Of a stretch of 64,000 nucleotides of DNA, positions 1 to 11,974 are shown piece after piece. The position numbers were made by a program, and so were the translations under genes. Position 1 is the first letter of the stretch. Every line of letters begins with the position of its first letter. The DNA is from Cherax quadricarinatus (taxonomy: Eukaryota > Arthropoda > Malacostraca > Decapoda > Parastacidae). The stretch is from the NCBI RefSeq assembly GCF_038502225.1, contig NC_091390.1:10699289-10763288 (forward strand), in the 5' to 3' direction. The notes beneath the pieces are model-generated. The model had not been told where the DNA came from. It worked only from the letters and a program-made list of their open reading frames with translations, and did no database searches.

Positions 1-312
1 TAGTCCCTCCATTCCTCAGTCCCTCCATTCCTCAATCCCTCCATTCCTTAGTCCCTCCATTCCTTAGTCCCTCCACTCCTCAGTCCCTCCATTCCTTAGT
101 CCCTCCACTCCTCAGTCCCTCCATTCCTCAGTCCCTCCATTCCTCAGTCCCTCCATTCCTTAGTCCCTCCACTCCTCAGTCCCTCCATTCCTCAGTCCCT
201 CCATTCCTCAGTCCCTCCATTCCTCAGTCCCTCCATTCCTCAGTCCCTCCATTCCTCAGTCCCTCCATTCCTCAGCCCCCCCTCTCCTCAGCCCCTCCAT
301 TCCTCATCCAGT
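1..312. repeat. 16-bp minisatellite
   Basis: About 19 head-to-tail copies of AGTCCCTCCATTCCTC with a few T/C variants (CTTAGTCC versus CTCAGTCC, and CACTCC). It runs off the left edge of the window. It is followed by about 110 bp of C/T-rich non-repetitive sequence. No coding signal. Confidence 0.95.
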
Positions 313-479
313 TATCCTCTTGCTCCAATTACACGGTCTCCCTCCCTCCAATCACCCCCTCCCTCCTATTATCTTCTCCCCTCCCTCCATCCACTCCTCC
401 CCCTCCCATACCCTGCCCTTTCATTTACGTTAAGCCGCAGCTGCCGAGCACGGGACTAGCCCCAGGCTGGGGGCTAGAG

Positions 480-690
480 GGAATAACAGACACGGTATGG
501 CAAATCTGGCAGTAGAGAACGTTGGGAAAGTGAGAGAGAAGTGAGAGACTGAGAGAGTATGGAAAAGGAGAGAGAGAGAGAAAGCGAAAGAAACAGTAAA
601 TAGAGAAAAAAAAGTGAGAGAGAGAAAGGAAGAGTGAGCGGGAGTGAAAGAGAGAGAGTGAGAGAGAATGAGAGCGAAAGAGTCTACCTG
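480..690. repeat. GA-rich simple sequence
   Basis: Imperfect purine tract dominated by GAGAGA and GAAAG, directly abutting the LINE-A fragment that begins at about 684. Short reading frames across it (634-861 +) are low-complexity and not believed. Confidence 0.7.
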
Positions 691-1220
691 GAGGGTATTC
701 CAGGGATCAACGTCCCCGCGGCCCGGTTCACGACCAGGCCTCCCGGTGGATCATGGCCTGATCAACTAGGCTGTTACTGCTGGCCGCAAGTAGTCCAACG
801 TACGAGCCACAGCCTGGCTGATACGGCACTGACTTTAAGTATCTGTCCAGCTACCTCTTGAAGGCAGTCAGGGACCTATTGGTAATTCCCCTTATGCTTG
901 ATGGGAGGCTGTTGAACAGTCTTGGACCTCGGACACTTATGGTATTTTCTCTTAATGTACTAATGGCGCCCCTACTTTTCACTAGGGGTAAGTTGCATCG
1001 CCTACCAAGTTTTTTGCTTTCGTTGGGAGTGATTTCTGTGTGCAGATTAGGGACCATTCCTCCTAGGATTTTCCAAGTGTAGAATATGATATATCTCTCT
1101 CGCCTGTGTTCCAGTGAGTACAAGTCAAGTGCTTCCAGGCGTCCCCAGTAGTTAAGATGTTTGATGGAACTTATACGTGCAGTAAAGGTTCTCTGTACAT
1201 TCTCTAGATCTTCAGCTTCA
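684..1220 (-). pseudogene. LINE-A ORF2 3' fragment (copy 1)
   Basis: The minus strand encodes the C-terminal end of the same non-LTR retrotransposon ORF found at 53849-55976. It carries the motifs ENVQRTFTARI, YTWKILGG, VRGPRLFNSLP and SIRGITNRSLTAFKR. The frame is open from about 1215 to a stop at 851-853; the full copy continues further, so the tail is truncated here. The 684-850 part is the matching 3' tail (the CAACGTCCCCGCGGCCCGG region). RT motifs are absent, so this is a 5'-truncated dead copy. Its 5' end abuts a (GA)n tract. Family level (Jockey/CR1-type C-terminal domain) is from recognised motifs; clade is uncertain. Confidence 0.85.
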
Positions 1221-1253
1221 CCTGAGAGAGAAAGAGATGGAAAGAGAAAGAGG

Positions 1254-1424
<171 letters not shown>

Positions 1425-2041
1425 TTGGTACCCGGGAAAGAAGTTGATATCCATGGGGTGAAATTTGACTCCAAACTAACCATGAAGAACCATGTTGTAA
1501 ATCTTGCAAACAAGGCAGCCAGGAAGCTTACAGCACTTCGCCATATCTCCCATCTGCTTGACAGTAGGGGTTGCAAGATCCTGTACGAGGCACAAGTACG
1601 CTCGCACCTTGAGTATGCTCCACTTTCTTGGTTTGCCTGCCCCTCCTCTCATCTGCGACTGCTTGACAGAGTAGAGAACAGAGCAAGACGTCTCATCTCT
1701 CGCCTGGACCCATCTTGGATAGATCTGTCATTTCAGCAGAGCCTTCAACACAGGAGGTATGTGGGTGGCCATACTGTTATGTACAAGGCCGACATTGGCT
1801 CCACTTCGAGGACAGAGTGAAGCAATACCACAAGACGGGCAGCCAGCAGCAACTTCACTCTGGCTGTACCCTTCTCCAGAACATCACTCCATCTGAGATC
1901 ATACATACCCAGGATGACTCGAGTATGGAACACATTCGTACAGCATAATGATGTCAACGAGATAAAGTCAGTTGATCAAATGAAAATGCTGGTCCACAGA
2001 TGGCTCCAACTTCATCCTGTTCCCTACTTGTATGTCTCATA
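1425..2041 (+). pseudogene. LINE-D reverse transcriptase C-terminal fragment
   Basis: Plus-strand translation from about 1431 gives a Jockey-like post-RT region: VDIHGVKFDSKLTMKNHV, ARKLTALRHISHLL and YEAQVRSHLEYAPLSW (the SLEYA/P block), then VENRARRLISRL. The frame shifts near 1740-1800 and reappears as TPSEIIHTQDD, then a third frame with TRVWNTFVQHNDVN and HRWLQLHPVPYLYVS, stop at 2039-2041. AATAAAAA follows. The element is 5'-truncated and has at least two frameshifts. It is a different family from LINE-A, B and C. Function is inferred from family motifs; no RT catalytic box is present. Confidence 0.75.
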
Positions 2042-2159
2042 ACAATAAAAATGCTTTCAAATGAGCTGATGTAGGTAACAACTCTTAGCTTGTCATTAAA
2101 ATTGGGAATCCTTAACCTGTAAATAGCTTGTCAATAAAGCTAGAGATCCTTAACTTAAC

Positions 2160-2450
2160 CTTGTCAAATCCTGTGTAAAAAAAAGGAGGGAGGGGAAGAG
2201 AGGGCATGGCAAAGAAAGAAAAGGCAAATAGGAAGAGAGGTGAAGTAGGTAGAAACAGGCCTCTCGCAGGATCACCATCTGGAAAAGGCTTGGGCCGGGA
2301 CAAGACCTGGGAACCTACCACAGTGTAGGTATGGAAGAGGTAGAGAAGGAGGCGAGAGGAGGAGGTAGAGGGAGGATGGAAGAAGGGAAGAGGACGTAAA
2401 GGAAGGAGCAAAGAGGAGAGACGAGGAAGAGGGAAGTACCAGCCTATTAA
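2160..2450. other. Purine-rich stretch, no gene seen
   Basis: A/G-rich imperfect sequence (GGAGGGAGGGG, GAGAGGAGGAGGTAGAGG). A short poly(A) at 2176 precedes it. I see no conserved motif. Confidence 0.4.
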
Positions 2451-2456
2451 ATTAGA

Positions 2457-4052
2457 TTAATTAAAACATACGAACATTAAGAATGAACACTGCTGCAGGC
2501 CTACTGGCCCTTGTGAGGCAGGTCCAAGTCTCCCACCAGCTTAAACCATTGACCCAACCTAGTTAGGTCAGGTCACATCCACTTAAGGAATGAGCTATTA
2601 GCACAAGCTAGTCAAGTCCAACTCACACCCACCCACACCCACTCATGTATTTATCTAACCTATTTTTAAAGCTACACAACGTTTTAGCCTCAATAACTGT
2701 ACTGGGGAGTTTGTTCCACTCATCCACAACTCTATTACCAAACCAGAACTTTCATCTATCCTTCCTGAATCCGATTTTTTCCAACTTAAAACCATTGCTG
2801 CGAGTCCTGTCTTGGCTAGATATTTTCAGCACGCTATTTACATCCCCTTTATTTATTCCTGTTTTCCATTTATACAACTCAATCATATCCCCCCTAATTC
2901 TACGCCTTTCTAGAGAGTGCAGATTCAGGGCCTCAGTCTATCCTCATAGGGAAGATTTCTGATACATGGGATCAACTTTGTCATCCTCTTTTGTACGTTT
3001 TCCAGAGCATTTATATCCATTCTGTAATACGGTGACCAGAACTGTGCAGCATAATCTAAATGAGACCTAACCAAGGATGTATAGAGTTGAAGAACAACCT
3101 GAGGACTTCTATTATTTATACTTCTAGATATGAAGCCAAGAAATCTGTTAGCTTTATTGCGAACACTAATGCACTGTTGTCTTGGTTTTAGATTACTGCT
3201 AACCAGAACTCCTAAATCCTTTTTGCAATCAGTAGTATTAAGATCTACATTATTTAGTTTATATGTGGTATGGTTATTGTCCTGTCCAATGTTGAGAACT
3301 CCGACCATTGTATCAGTCTATTCAAATCTTCCTGGAGTGCTCTAGAGTCCTCATTAAAATGAATTCGACGGCCTATTTTGGTGTCTTTGGCAAACATGCT
3401 TATGTCTCTATTTATTCCCTCATCTATGTCGTTTATAAAGATTGTGAACAACAGGAGGCCCAACACTGACCCCTGAGGAACACCGCTCGTGACGTTTCCC
3501 CACTCTGATTTCTCCTAATCATGAAAACTCTCTGCTGTCTAACTGTCAACCATGCCTCTACCCACGAAAATTTTCTCCTATTCCGTGTGCCTTAACTTTC
3601 CTCAATAGTCTCTGATGTGGGACCCTGTCAAAAGCCTTACTGAAGTCCATATACACAATATCATATTCATTACCATGATCTACCTCCTCAAACACCTTAG
3701 TGAAAAACGTTAATAAATTCGTAAGGCAGGAACGCCCCTTTGTAAAACCATGCTGAGATTCATTAATCAATTTATGCTTTTCAAGATGGCTACGAACTGC
3801 CTCGGCAATTATTGATTCCATAAATTTTCCCATTATGGAGGTAAGGCTTATTGGTATATAGTTCGAAGCTAAGGACCTGTCACCTGTCTTGTAAATAGGT
3901 ATCACATTTGCCATTTTCCACTTATCCACCCCCGGAACTCTCTCCAGGTAAACTCCAGGTAAACCATGCCAGTTTGTAGTGATATGTTGATAAGATTAGA
4001 ACCCTTGAATACAGTTCATCAGGACCTGGGGATTTGTTAGGTTATAGTTTAT
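2457..4052 (-). pseudogene. LINE-B ORF2 fragment, copy 1 (broken)
   Basis: Minus-strand non-LTR retrotransposon, same family as the copy at 26641-29010. Pieces visible in order: KWKMANVIPIYKTGDRSLAS (3929 downward), INESQHGFTKGRSCLTNLL, YMDFSKAFDRVPHQRLL, then after a gap with a frameshift LLLFTIFINDIDEGINRDIS and FAKDTKIGRR, where the RT box FADD has become FAKD, and finally NTTDCKKDLGVLVSSNLKP and LENVQKRMTKLIP. The sequence is split over at least three frames, so it is dead. The 3' end (2457-2650) is the typical tail with AACATACGAACATTAAGAA. A short LINE-A-like tail (CCGGAACTCTCTCCAGGTAA) interrupts it near 3934-3964. Confidence 0.88.
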
Positions 4053-4612
4053 TAGGCCTACTAAACTAGTATCTTAAGACTACTGAACATACATTTAAAG
4101 GTTTCTAAACTAGTATATTAGGCCTAATAAACTAGTATATTAGGCCTAATAAACTAGTATATTAGGCCTAATAAACTAGTATATTAGGCTTAAAATATTA
4201 GGCCTAATAAACTAGCATATTAGGTCTAATAAACTAGTATATTAGGCCTAATAAACTAGTATATTAGGCATAAACTATATTAAGCCTAATAAACTAGTAT
4301 ATTAGGCCTAATAAACTAGTATATTAGGCCTAATAAACTAGTATATTAGGCCTAATAAACTAGTATATTAGGCCTAATAAACTAGTATATTAGGCCTAAT
4401 AAACTAGTATATTAGGCCTAATAAACTAGTATATTAGGCCTAATAAACTAGTATATTAGGCTTAATAAACTATATTAGGCCTAATAAACTAGTATATTAG
4501 GCTTAAACTATATTAAGCCTAATAAACTAGTATATTAGGCCTAATAAACTAGTATATTAGGCTTAATAAACTATTTTAGGCCTTATAAACTAGTATATTA
4601 GGCCTAATAAAC
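4053..4612. repeat. 22-bp satellite, subfamily 1
   Basis: About 24 copies of a 22-bp unit built on CTAGTATATTAGGCCTAATA plus AA, with several shortened units (ACTATATTAAGCC). The unit contains the palindrome TATTAGGCCTAATA. It begins where LINE-B copy 1 ends, with degenerate units at 4030-4110. Confidence 0.93.
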
Positions 4613-4885
4613 TAAACTTACGCTGAGAGTTTAATATTATCAAGGTAGGAAGTGTATCTTGTTAAATTAACATCGTGTAATTACTGTATCTTAAGCACAT
4701 TGAACTAGAAATCTTAGCCTACTAGTCTAGGTTCTTATACTAGATTACAAAGCCTACTGAAGTAATATTAGATTTGTTAAAATAATTTCCTAGGCCTACT
4801 AAACTAATATCCTAAACCTATTGCACTAGTATCTTAGGCCTAATAGGGTAATATAGAAAACCTATAAAACGAGTATCGATGGCCT
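4613..4885. repeat. Degenerate 22-bp units linking two subfamilies
   Basis: Diverged units containing ACTAGTATCTTAGGCCTAAT, AATATCCTAAACCTATTG and AAACTAGTAAGTTAGACC occur at roughly 22-bp spacing. They look like the unhomogenised parent of both neighbouring arrays. Confidence 0.6.
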
Positions 4886-7800
4886 TTTAAACTAGTAAGT
4901 TAGACCTGCCACACTAGTAAGTTAGACCTGCCACACAAGTTAGACCTGTCACACTAGTAAGTTAGACCTGCCACACTAGTAAGTTAGACCTGCCACACTA
5001 GTAAGTTAGACCTGCCACACTAGTTAGACCTGTCACACTAGTAAGTTAGACCTGCCACACTAGTAAGTTAGACCTGCCACACTAGTAAGTTAGACCTGCC
5101 ACACTAGTAAGTTAGACCTGCCACACTAGTAAGACCTGCCACACTAGTAAGTTAGACCTGCCACACTAGTAAGTTAGACCTGCCACACTAGTTAGACCTG
5201 TCACACTAGTAAGTTAGACCTGTCACACTAGTAAGTTAGACCTGCCACACTAGTAAGTTAGACCTGCCACACTAGTAAGTTAGACCTGCCACACTAGTAA
5301 GTTAAACCTGCCACACTAGTAAGTTAGACCTGCCACACTAGTAAGTTAGACCTGCCACACTAGTAAGTTAGACCTGCCACACTAGTTAGACCTGCCACAC
5401 TAGTAAGTTAGACCTCCCACACTAGTAAGTTAGACCTGCCACACTAGTAAGTTAGACCTGCCACACTAGTTAGACCTGTCACACTAGTAAGTTAGACCTG
5501 TCACACTAGTAAGTTAGACCTGCCACACTAGTAAGTTAGACCTGCCACACTAGTAAGTTAGACCTGCCACACTAGTAAGTTAGACCTACCACACTAGTAA
5601 GTTAGACCTGCCACACTAGTTAGACCTGCTACACTAGTAAGTTAGACCTGCCACACTAGTTAGATATGCCATACTAGTAAGTTAGACCTGCAACACTAGT
5701 AAGTTAGACCTGCCACACTAGTAAGTTAGACCTGCCACACTAGTAAGTTAGACTTGCCACACTAGTAAGTTAGACCTGCCACACTAGTAAGTTAGGCCTG
5801 CCACACTAGTAAGTTAGACCTGCCACACTAGTAAGTTAGACCTGCCACACTAGTAAGTTAGACCTGCCACACTAGTAAGTTAGACCTGCCACACTAGTAA
5901 GTTAGACCTGCCACACTAGTAAGTTAGACCTGCCACACTAGTAAGTTAGACCTGCCACACTAGTAAGTTAGACCTGCCACACTAGTAAGTTAGACCTGCC
6001 ACACTAGTAAGTTAGACCTGCCACACTAGTAAGTTAGAGCTGCCACACTAGTAAGTTAGAGCTGCCACACTAGTAAGTTAGACTAGTAAGTTAGACCTGC
6101 CACACTAGTAAGTTAGACCTGACCTGCCACACTAGTTAGTTAGACCTGCCACACTAGTTAGTTAGATCTGCCACACTAGTAAGTTAGACCTGTAAGTTAG
6201 ACCTGCCACACTAGTGCCACAAGTTAGACCTGTCACACTAGTAAGTTAGACCTGTCACACTAGTAAGTTAGACCTGCCACACTAGTAAGTTAGACCTGCC
6301 ACACTAGTAAGTTAGACCTGCCACACTAGTAAGTTAGCCACCTGCTGCACACTAGTAAGTTAGACCTGCCACACTAGTTAGACATGCCACACTAGTAAGT
6401 TAGACCTGCCACACTAGTAAGTTAGACCTGCCACACTAGTAAGTTAGACCTGCCACACTAGTTAGTTAGACCTGCCACACTAGTTAGTTAGATCTGCCAC
6501 ACTAGTAAGTTAGACCTGCCACACTATTAAGTTAGACCTGCCACACTAGTAAGTTAGACCTGCCACACTAGTTAGACCTGTCACACTAGTAAGTTAGACC
6601 TGTCACACTAGTAAGTTAGACCTGCCACACTAGTAAGTTAGACCTGCCACACTAGTAAGTTAGACCTGCCACACTAGTAAGTTAGACCTACCACACTAGT
6701 AAGTTAGACCTGCCACACTAGTTAGACCTGCTACACTAGTAAGTTAGACCTGCCACACTAGTTAGACATGCCACACTAGTAAGTTAGACCTGCCACACTA
6801 GTAAGTTAGACCTGCCACACTAGTAAGTTAGACCTGCCACACTAGTAAGTTAGACCTGCCACACTAGTAAGTTAGACCTGCCACACTAGTAAGTTAGACC
6901 TGCCACACTAGTAAGTTAGACCTGCCACACTAGTAAGTTAGACCTGCCACACTAGTAAGTTAGACCTGCTACACTACACTAGTAAGTTAGACCTGCCACA
7001 CTAGTAAGTTAGACCTGCCACACTAGTAAGTTAGACCTGCCACACTAGTAAGTTAGACCTGCCACACTAGTTAGTTAGACCTGCCACACTAGTTAGTTAG
7101 ATCTGCCACACTAGTAAGTTAGACCTGCCACACTATTAAGTTAGACCTGCCACACTAGTAAGTTAGACCTGCCACACTAGTTAGACCTGTCACACTAGTA
7201 AGTTAGACCTGTCACACTAGTAAGTTAGACCTGCCACACTAGTAAGTTAGACCTGCCACACTAGTAAGTTAGACCTGCCACACTAGTAAGTTAGACCTGC
7301 CACACTAGTTAGACCTGTCACACTAGTAAGTTAGACCTGTCACACTAGTAAGTTAGACCTGCCACACTAGTAAGTTAGACCTGCCACACTAGTAAGTTAG
7401 ACCTACCACACTAGTAAGTTAGACCTGCCACACTAGTTAGACCTGCTACACTAGTAAGTTAGACCTGCCACACTAGTTAGACATGCCACACTAGTAAGTT
7501 AGACCTGCCACACTAGTAAGTTAGACCTGCCACACTAGTAAGTTAGACCTACCACACTAGTAAGTTAGACCTGCCACACTAGTAAGTTAGACCTGCCACA
7601 CTAGTAAGTTAGACCTGCCACACTAGTAAGTTAGACCTGCCACACTAGTAAGTTAGACCTGCCACACTAGTAAGTTAGACCTACCACACTAGTAAGTTAG
7701 ACCTGCCACACTAGTAAGTTAGACCTGCCACACTAGTAAGTTAGACCTGCCACACTAGTAAGTTAGACCTGCCACACTAGTAAGTTAGACCTGCCACACT

Positions 7801-8085
7801 AGTTAGTTAGACCTGCCACACTAGTTAGTTAGATCTGCCACACTAGTAAGTTAGACCTACCACACTAGTAAGTTAGACCTGCCACACTAGAAAGTTAGAC
7901 CTGCCACACTAGTAAGTTAGACCTGCCACACTAGTAAGTTAGACCTGCCACACTAGTAAGTTAGGCCTACCACACTAGTAAGTTAGACCTGCCACACTAG
8001 TAAGTTAGGCCTTCCACACTAGTAAGTTAGACCGGCCACACTAGTAAGTTAGACCTACCACACTAGTAAGTTAGGCCTTTTACAT
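4886..8085. repeat. 22-bp satellite, subfamily 2 (3.2 kb)
   Basis: About 145 copies of a 22-bp unit: ACTAGTAAGTTAGACCTGCC plus AC. Shortened units (ACTAGTTAGACCTG) recur in a pattern. Blocks of several hundred bp (for example around 6460-6770 and 7070-7500) repeat the same order of variants, indicating higher-order duplication. It ends in decaying units by 8090. Confidence 0.95.
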
Positions 8086-8194
8086 AAATTAGGCTTTCCA
8101 CATATTAAAATAAGTTTCTTATTATGGTATGTCAGTCTAACTACGGAAAGTTATACCTACTTAACTAGCATTAGAAGTTCAGGCTTTCTACCCT

Positions 8195-8372
8195 AGTACT
8201 CTATGGAGTAAGTAGGTACCTGGGTGTTAGTCGACTGGTGTGGGTCGCATCCTGGAGACAAAATTGGCCTAATTTGACCAAAATGCTAAGCATAACAAAC
8301 GGTTTTCTTTAAAGTATGTCACTGATGTCAACTATGTTTGTGTAAGTTGTGTCATGTACTTGTACAAATAAA

Positions 8373-8468
<96 letters not shown>

Positions 8469-8470
8469 TA
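8195..8470 (+). mobile_element. SINE-like retroposon with (ATT)n tail
   Basis: The sequence from TAGGTACCTGGGTGTTAGTC through GGTGTGGGTCGCATCCTGG resembles a tRNA-derived head (GGGTCGCATCC is B-box-like). It is followed by a body and AATAAATATTATT leading into a 90-bp (ATT)n tract at 8374-8464. The tail is the usual end of such retroposons. Family assignment is inference. Confidence 0.5.
8374..8464. repeat. (ATT)n microsatellite
   Basis: About 30 perfect ATT triplets at the end of the SINE-like element. The polyisoleucine frame here is an artefact. Confidence 0.95.
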
Positions 8471-8519
8471 CATTGGTTAAATACCCTGAGACATTAAGTA
8501 TATTATGCCTTGTACAGTA

Positions 8520-8825
8520 GTCACTGATGCTAATTATTGCTATTAAGGCCTACAATAGTGGAAAGGCCAGCCACTACGCTAGGCTAGGCCTACCAACCTG
8601 GTAAGTTAGGCCTCTCGTATCAGACGAGTTAGATCTATCACTGTTAGGCCTACACTAAAGGTTTCTTTTAAACTAGTTAGTCGTACACAAGCTACTAAGA
8701 CCAATAATAGCGATGAGTTGGCTTCCCACGTTAATCAGAACTATACATGTACGGTTGCCCTACCATACTAGTATGTTAGGCCGGCAACACTAGTAGGGTA
8801 TGTCTACTAAATATTCACTTTAAAA
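8520..8825. repeat. Degenerate right edge of the 22-bp satellite
   Basis: Scattered remnants such as AACCTGGTAAGTTAGGCC, ACTAGTATGTTAGGCC and TTAGGCCTACACTAAAGG show that the 22-bp array once extended to about 8810, before and after the SINE-like insertion. Confidence 0.55.
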
Positions 8826-9054
8826 GTCATGATTGAGGGTTAACACAAAATTTCAAGGGAGAGACTTGTTTGCAATGAAGGTTATCTTCGTTCCCATGTT
8901 GGTGCCTTCTGGAGCCTGGAACCCTCGGTGTGCTCTTGTGTGGTGGTGTTCCCATCTTGGTGCTCTTGGTATCTATACCCTCTCAGTGTTCCTTAGGAAT
9001 ATTTGCTTATCAGTTTTTGTCTTCCTGGCCTCTGAAGCTCTGAAAGTACCCAAC

Positions 9055-9552
9055 AAAGTGACCTCTGGTAGCTGGGGACCTCAATGTACTCACGGTGTGT
9101 CTTCTCTGATGGCTGCTGGTAGCTGGGGACCTCAATGTACTCACGGTGTGTCTTCTCTGATGGCTGCTGGTAGCTGGGGACCTCAATGTACTCATGGTGT
9201 TTCTTCTCTGATGACTGCTGGTAGCTGGGGACCTCAATGTACTCACGGTGTGTCTTCTCTGATGGCTGCTGGTAGCTGGGGACCTCAATGTACTCATGGC
9301 GTTTCTTCTCTGATGACTGCTGGTAGCTGGGGACCTCAATGTACTCACGGTGTGTCTTCACTGATGGCTGCTGGTAGCTGGGGACCTCAATGTACTCATG
9401 GTGTGTCTTCACTGATGGCTGCTGGTAGCTGGGGACCTCAATGTACTCATGGTGTTTCTTCTCTGATGGCTGTTGGCAGCTGGGGACCTCAATGTACTCA
9501 TGGTGTTTCTTCTCTGATGGCTGCTGGTAGCTGGGGACCTCAACGTGATCTT
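9055..9552. repeat. 51-bp (17-codon) minisatellite
   Basis: Nearly 10 copies of a 51-bp unit beginning GGTAGCTGGGGACCTCAATG. The length is a multiple of three, so it stays open on both strands. The plus strand reads GSWGPQCTHGVSSLMAA per unit. The minus strand reads KTHREYIEVPSYQQPSE per unit. Between units most differences are silent in the plus frame (CAC/CAT, GTG/GTT, TCT/TCA, GGT/GGC) but change residues in the minus frame. Without a recognisable start, splice context or homologue I annotate it as a repeat; an exon of a repetitive secreted or structural protein cannot be excluded. Confidence 0.85.
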
Positions 9553-9845
9553 TGGTCTTTGTACCTTCCTTTTGTGCCCTTCAGCTAATGGAGCCCTCAG
9601 AGTGCCTTAGGGTAGTATTGCCCCTTTGGTGCCAAGTAGCAGTAAGGAACCTCAACGTCCCTCGGGATCGTCTGTGTTCCCACTTTGCTGCTTCCTGGTA
9701 GTGAGAACGACAACGTGTCCCAGAAATCTATTATCCCACCATGATGCCCCCTGGCAGCGGGGGTTTCTTTGTGTGCCCCAAGAAGGTCAGAGTACCCACT
9801 TGGGTGCCATTCTTATGGGCTTCTGGTTCCTTAAGAACTCGTAAA
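9553..9845. repeat. Degenerate flank of the 51-bp repeat
   Basis: On the minus strand about three diverged units remain, for example GACGTTGAGGTTCCTTACTG and CACGTTGTCGTTCTCACTAC, aligning with the unit core CATTGAGGTCCCCAGCTACC. Similar decay is seen at 8880-9050 on the other side. Confidence 0.5.
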
Positions 9846-10350
9846 TCAGTCACGCTACATTAAACCATTAATGACGAATTACTCTACTCCTACTCACTTT
9901 AATAGAAAACTTCATAAATAACTGACAAACGACTTTAATAGTCCCAAGACTAATACCTGTAATCATACGCTCCGGATTATAAGGGAAGACAAGAATCATC
10001 CTGGGAGGTAAGTCCAGACCTTTTTTTTCCTTCCCAGTTCACCGCGTGACAGGTGAGCATCGCGTCGGCTCTGATTCATCAGGAACTTAACTGAGAGGTA
10101 ATTTTCCCCTCCTTTGATGAGGGTTTGTAATGACTATAAATGGAATAGCAAAATATTTAAATGGCTTCAAGAAGCAATATTTGTGTATATTTAGGGTTTG
10201 GAAATTTTCAATACCATTGCAAAGTTGCCATTTTTGTCTAACATTGGAATACTTACGGCAGATTTTTACACATATGACTTTCAGCAGGTATGAAACCTTG
10301 TATAGAATCTGGCTTCCAGTAGATATGGAGCATTCTTACAGAAAATGATT
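9846..10350. other. No gene or repeat recognised
   Basis: AT-rich unique-looking sequence. A 72-codon plus-strand frame at 10130-10348 has no recognisable motif. Confidence 0.4.
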
Positions 10351-10622
10351 TTCAGCAATCTGGAGCCTTATACAGAACGACTTCCGGCAGGTCTGGAGCT
10401 TTCTTACACAGAATGACTTCTGCCAGGTCTGGAGTCCACTTACACAGAATGACTTCTGCTAGGTCTGGAGTCCACTTACACAGAATGACTTCTGCCAGGT
10501 CTGGAGTCCACTTACACAGAATGACTTCTGCCAGGTCTGGAGTCCTCTTAAACAGAATCACTTTGCCAGGTCTGGAGTCCTCTGACACAGAATGACTTCT
10601 GCCAGGTCTGGAGCATTCATAT
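10351..10622. repeat. 36-bp minisatellite, subfamily 1
   Basis: About 7 copies of a 36-bp unit containing GACTTCTGCCAGGTCTGGAG and TCCACTTACACAGAAT. It is continuous with the next array, sharing CTGGAG and TTACACAGAAT. Confidence 0.9.
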
Positions 10623-10922
10623 ACAGAATAATTTCCAAGAGACCTTGAGCCACCTTACACAGAATAACTTCCAGCAAACCTTGAACCACCTTACACAGAA
10701 TAACTTCCAGCAGACCTGGAGTCACCTTACACAGAAAAACATCCAGCAGACCTGGAGCCACCGTACACAGAATAACATCCAGCAGACCTGGAGCCACCTT
10801 ACACAGAATAAGTTCCAGCAGACCTGGAGCCACCGTACACAGAACAACTTCCAGCAAACATGGAGCAACCTTACACAGAACAACTTCCAGCAGGCCTGGA
10901 GCCACCTTACACAGAACATCAC
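10623..10922. repeat. 36-bp minisatellite, subfamily 2
   Basis: About 8 copies of a related 36-bp unit containing AACTTCCAGCAGACCTGGAG and CCACCTTACACAGAAT. Same period and register as the preceding array but separately homogenised. Confidence 0.9.
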
Positions 10923-11249
10923 ATGCCTCCAAGACGGATAAGGGCAACAGCAATATCAAGATTCCTGACTTTCCTGGAAATCCAACCTGGGACCTTGTGA
11001 TTGGGAGACGAACGTTCATGTAGTAAGTGCCGTGAGTGGAGGATTGAGGCCAGTAGACCACCCTGATTGAGGTGCCTGGAGTGGCAGGGAGGATAATGAA
11101 CCGCCTGGTTGCTTCCAGCACGATTTATGATGTTAATCGATTTATGACTTAATTAAATTGTTCCTTGTGGAGATAAGAGGTTATTTGCTGTCTTTATTAT
11201 CACGCTGTTTCATGTTCTCCAGTTTTTAACTTCACATAATTTTATTTTA

Positions 11250-11460
11250 TTTATTGTTTCAGACTATGGAACAATGCTCTTCTCCAGACTGAGGGACTGA
11301 CCACCTCAAAACTTTAAGGGTGATGGACTGATTACATCGTCTTCAAGTATCTTCTGCTTCTATCAACTTTTCTGTACTTGACTGAAGAAGCCTACTGTGT
11401 AGGCGAAACGTTTCATAATAAAGATACCTAACTGTTGCATATGTGTCTTACCTAACAACA
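11250..11460 (+). mobile_element. Short hammerhead element (class 1), partial
   Basis: Matches the right half of the element at 51602-52038 almost base for base: GACTATGGAACAATGCTCTT, ACTGACCACCTCAAAAC, GGACTGATTACATCGTCTTC, the hammerhead motif, then ATAAAGATACCTAACTGTTG and CATATGTGTCTTACCTAAC. No ORF. The upstream TATA half seen in the other copy is missing. Confidence 0.85.
11378..11416 (+). ncRNA. Hammerhead ribozyme-like motif, class 1
   Basis: Stem I TTGA/TCAT (3 bp), core CTGAAGA (position 7 is free in hammerheads), one extra A, stem II GCCTAC-TGT-GTAGGC, GAAA, palindrome ACGT (11408-11411), predicted cleavage after T11412. Confidence 0.75.
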
Positions 11461-11970
11461 ATTTTACGATGTAGTGAATACAAGAATTATTTCTGGTAAA
11501 ATTTCTGGCCAGCTCGCCCAGCCTTGTGGCTTCCACCGTTAGATTTCAAGACGATTACCTTGATGTTACTGAAGGTTTTTTCATCTATAATTACCAGTTA
11601 TTTCCCGGGAACTGAATGATCCATAACGCTGTCAGTGTGGAATTAAAATTAAAAATTAAAAATTACAGAAATTTAAATTGAAACAACTGTACGCTCTATG
11701 TAGAGAATAAAGTCGACGAGGACTTGGTAAAATTCTAAACACAGTAAAACAGTGACTCTATATGTTTGTTTCGCCACGTGTTTTTCTCCATAACAAAATA
11801 CTCTTGAGAATTTTTGGGTTGAGCTCGATTTTGTTTGTCAGGTTAAAAACGTTTTTTTTTATTATCTTCACCCGTAGTTTGGGTAGTTGGCAATTTATTC
11901 ATGAAGAAATGTGCATTACTTTTTCATGTACAGTCTCTGTGACTCACGAAATCGTAATGACACTATTGCA
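11461..11970. other. No gene recognised
   Basis: AT-rich sequence with the triplicated TTAAAAATTAAAAATTA near 11645. Reading frame 11762-12100 (+) runs into the SINE and is not supported. Confidence 0.4.
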
Positions 11971-11974
11971 AAAA

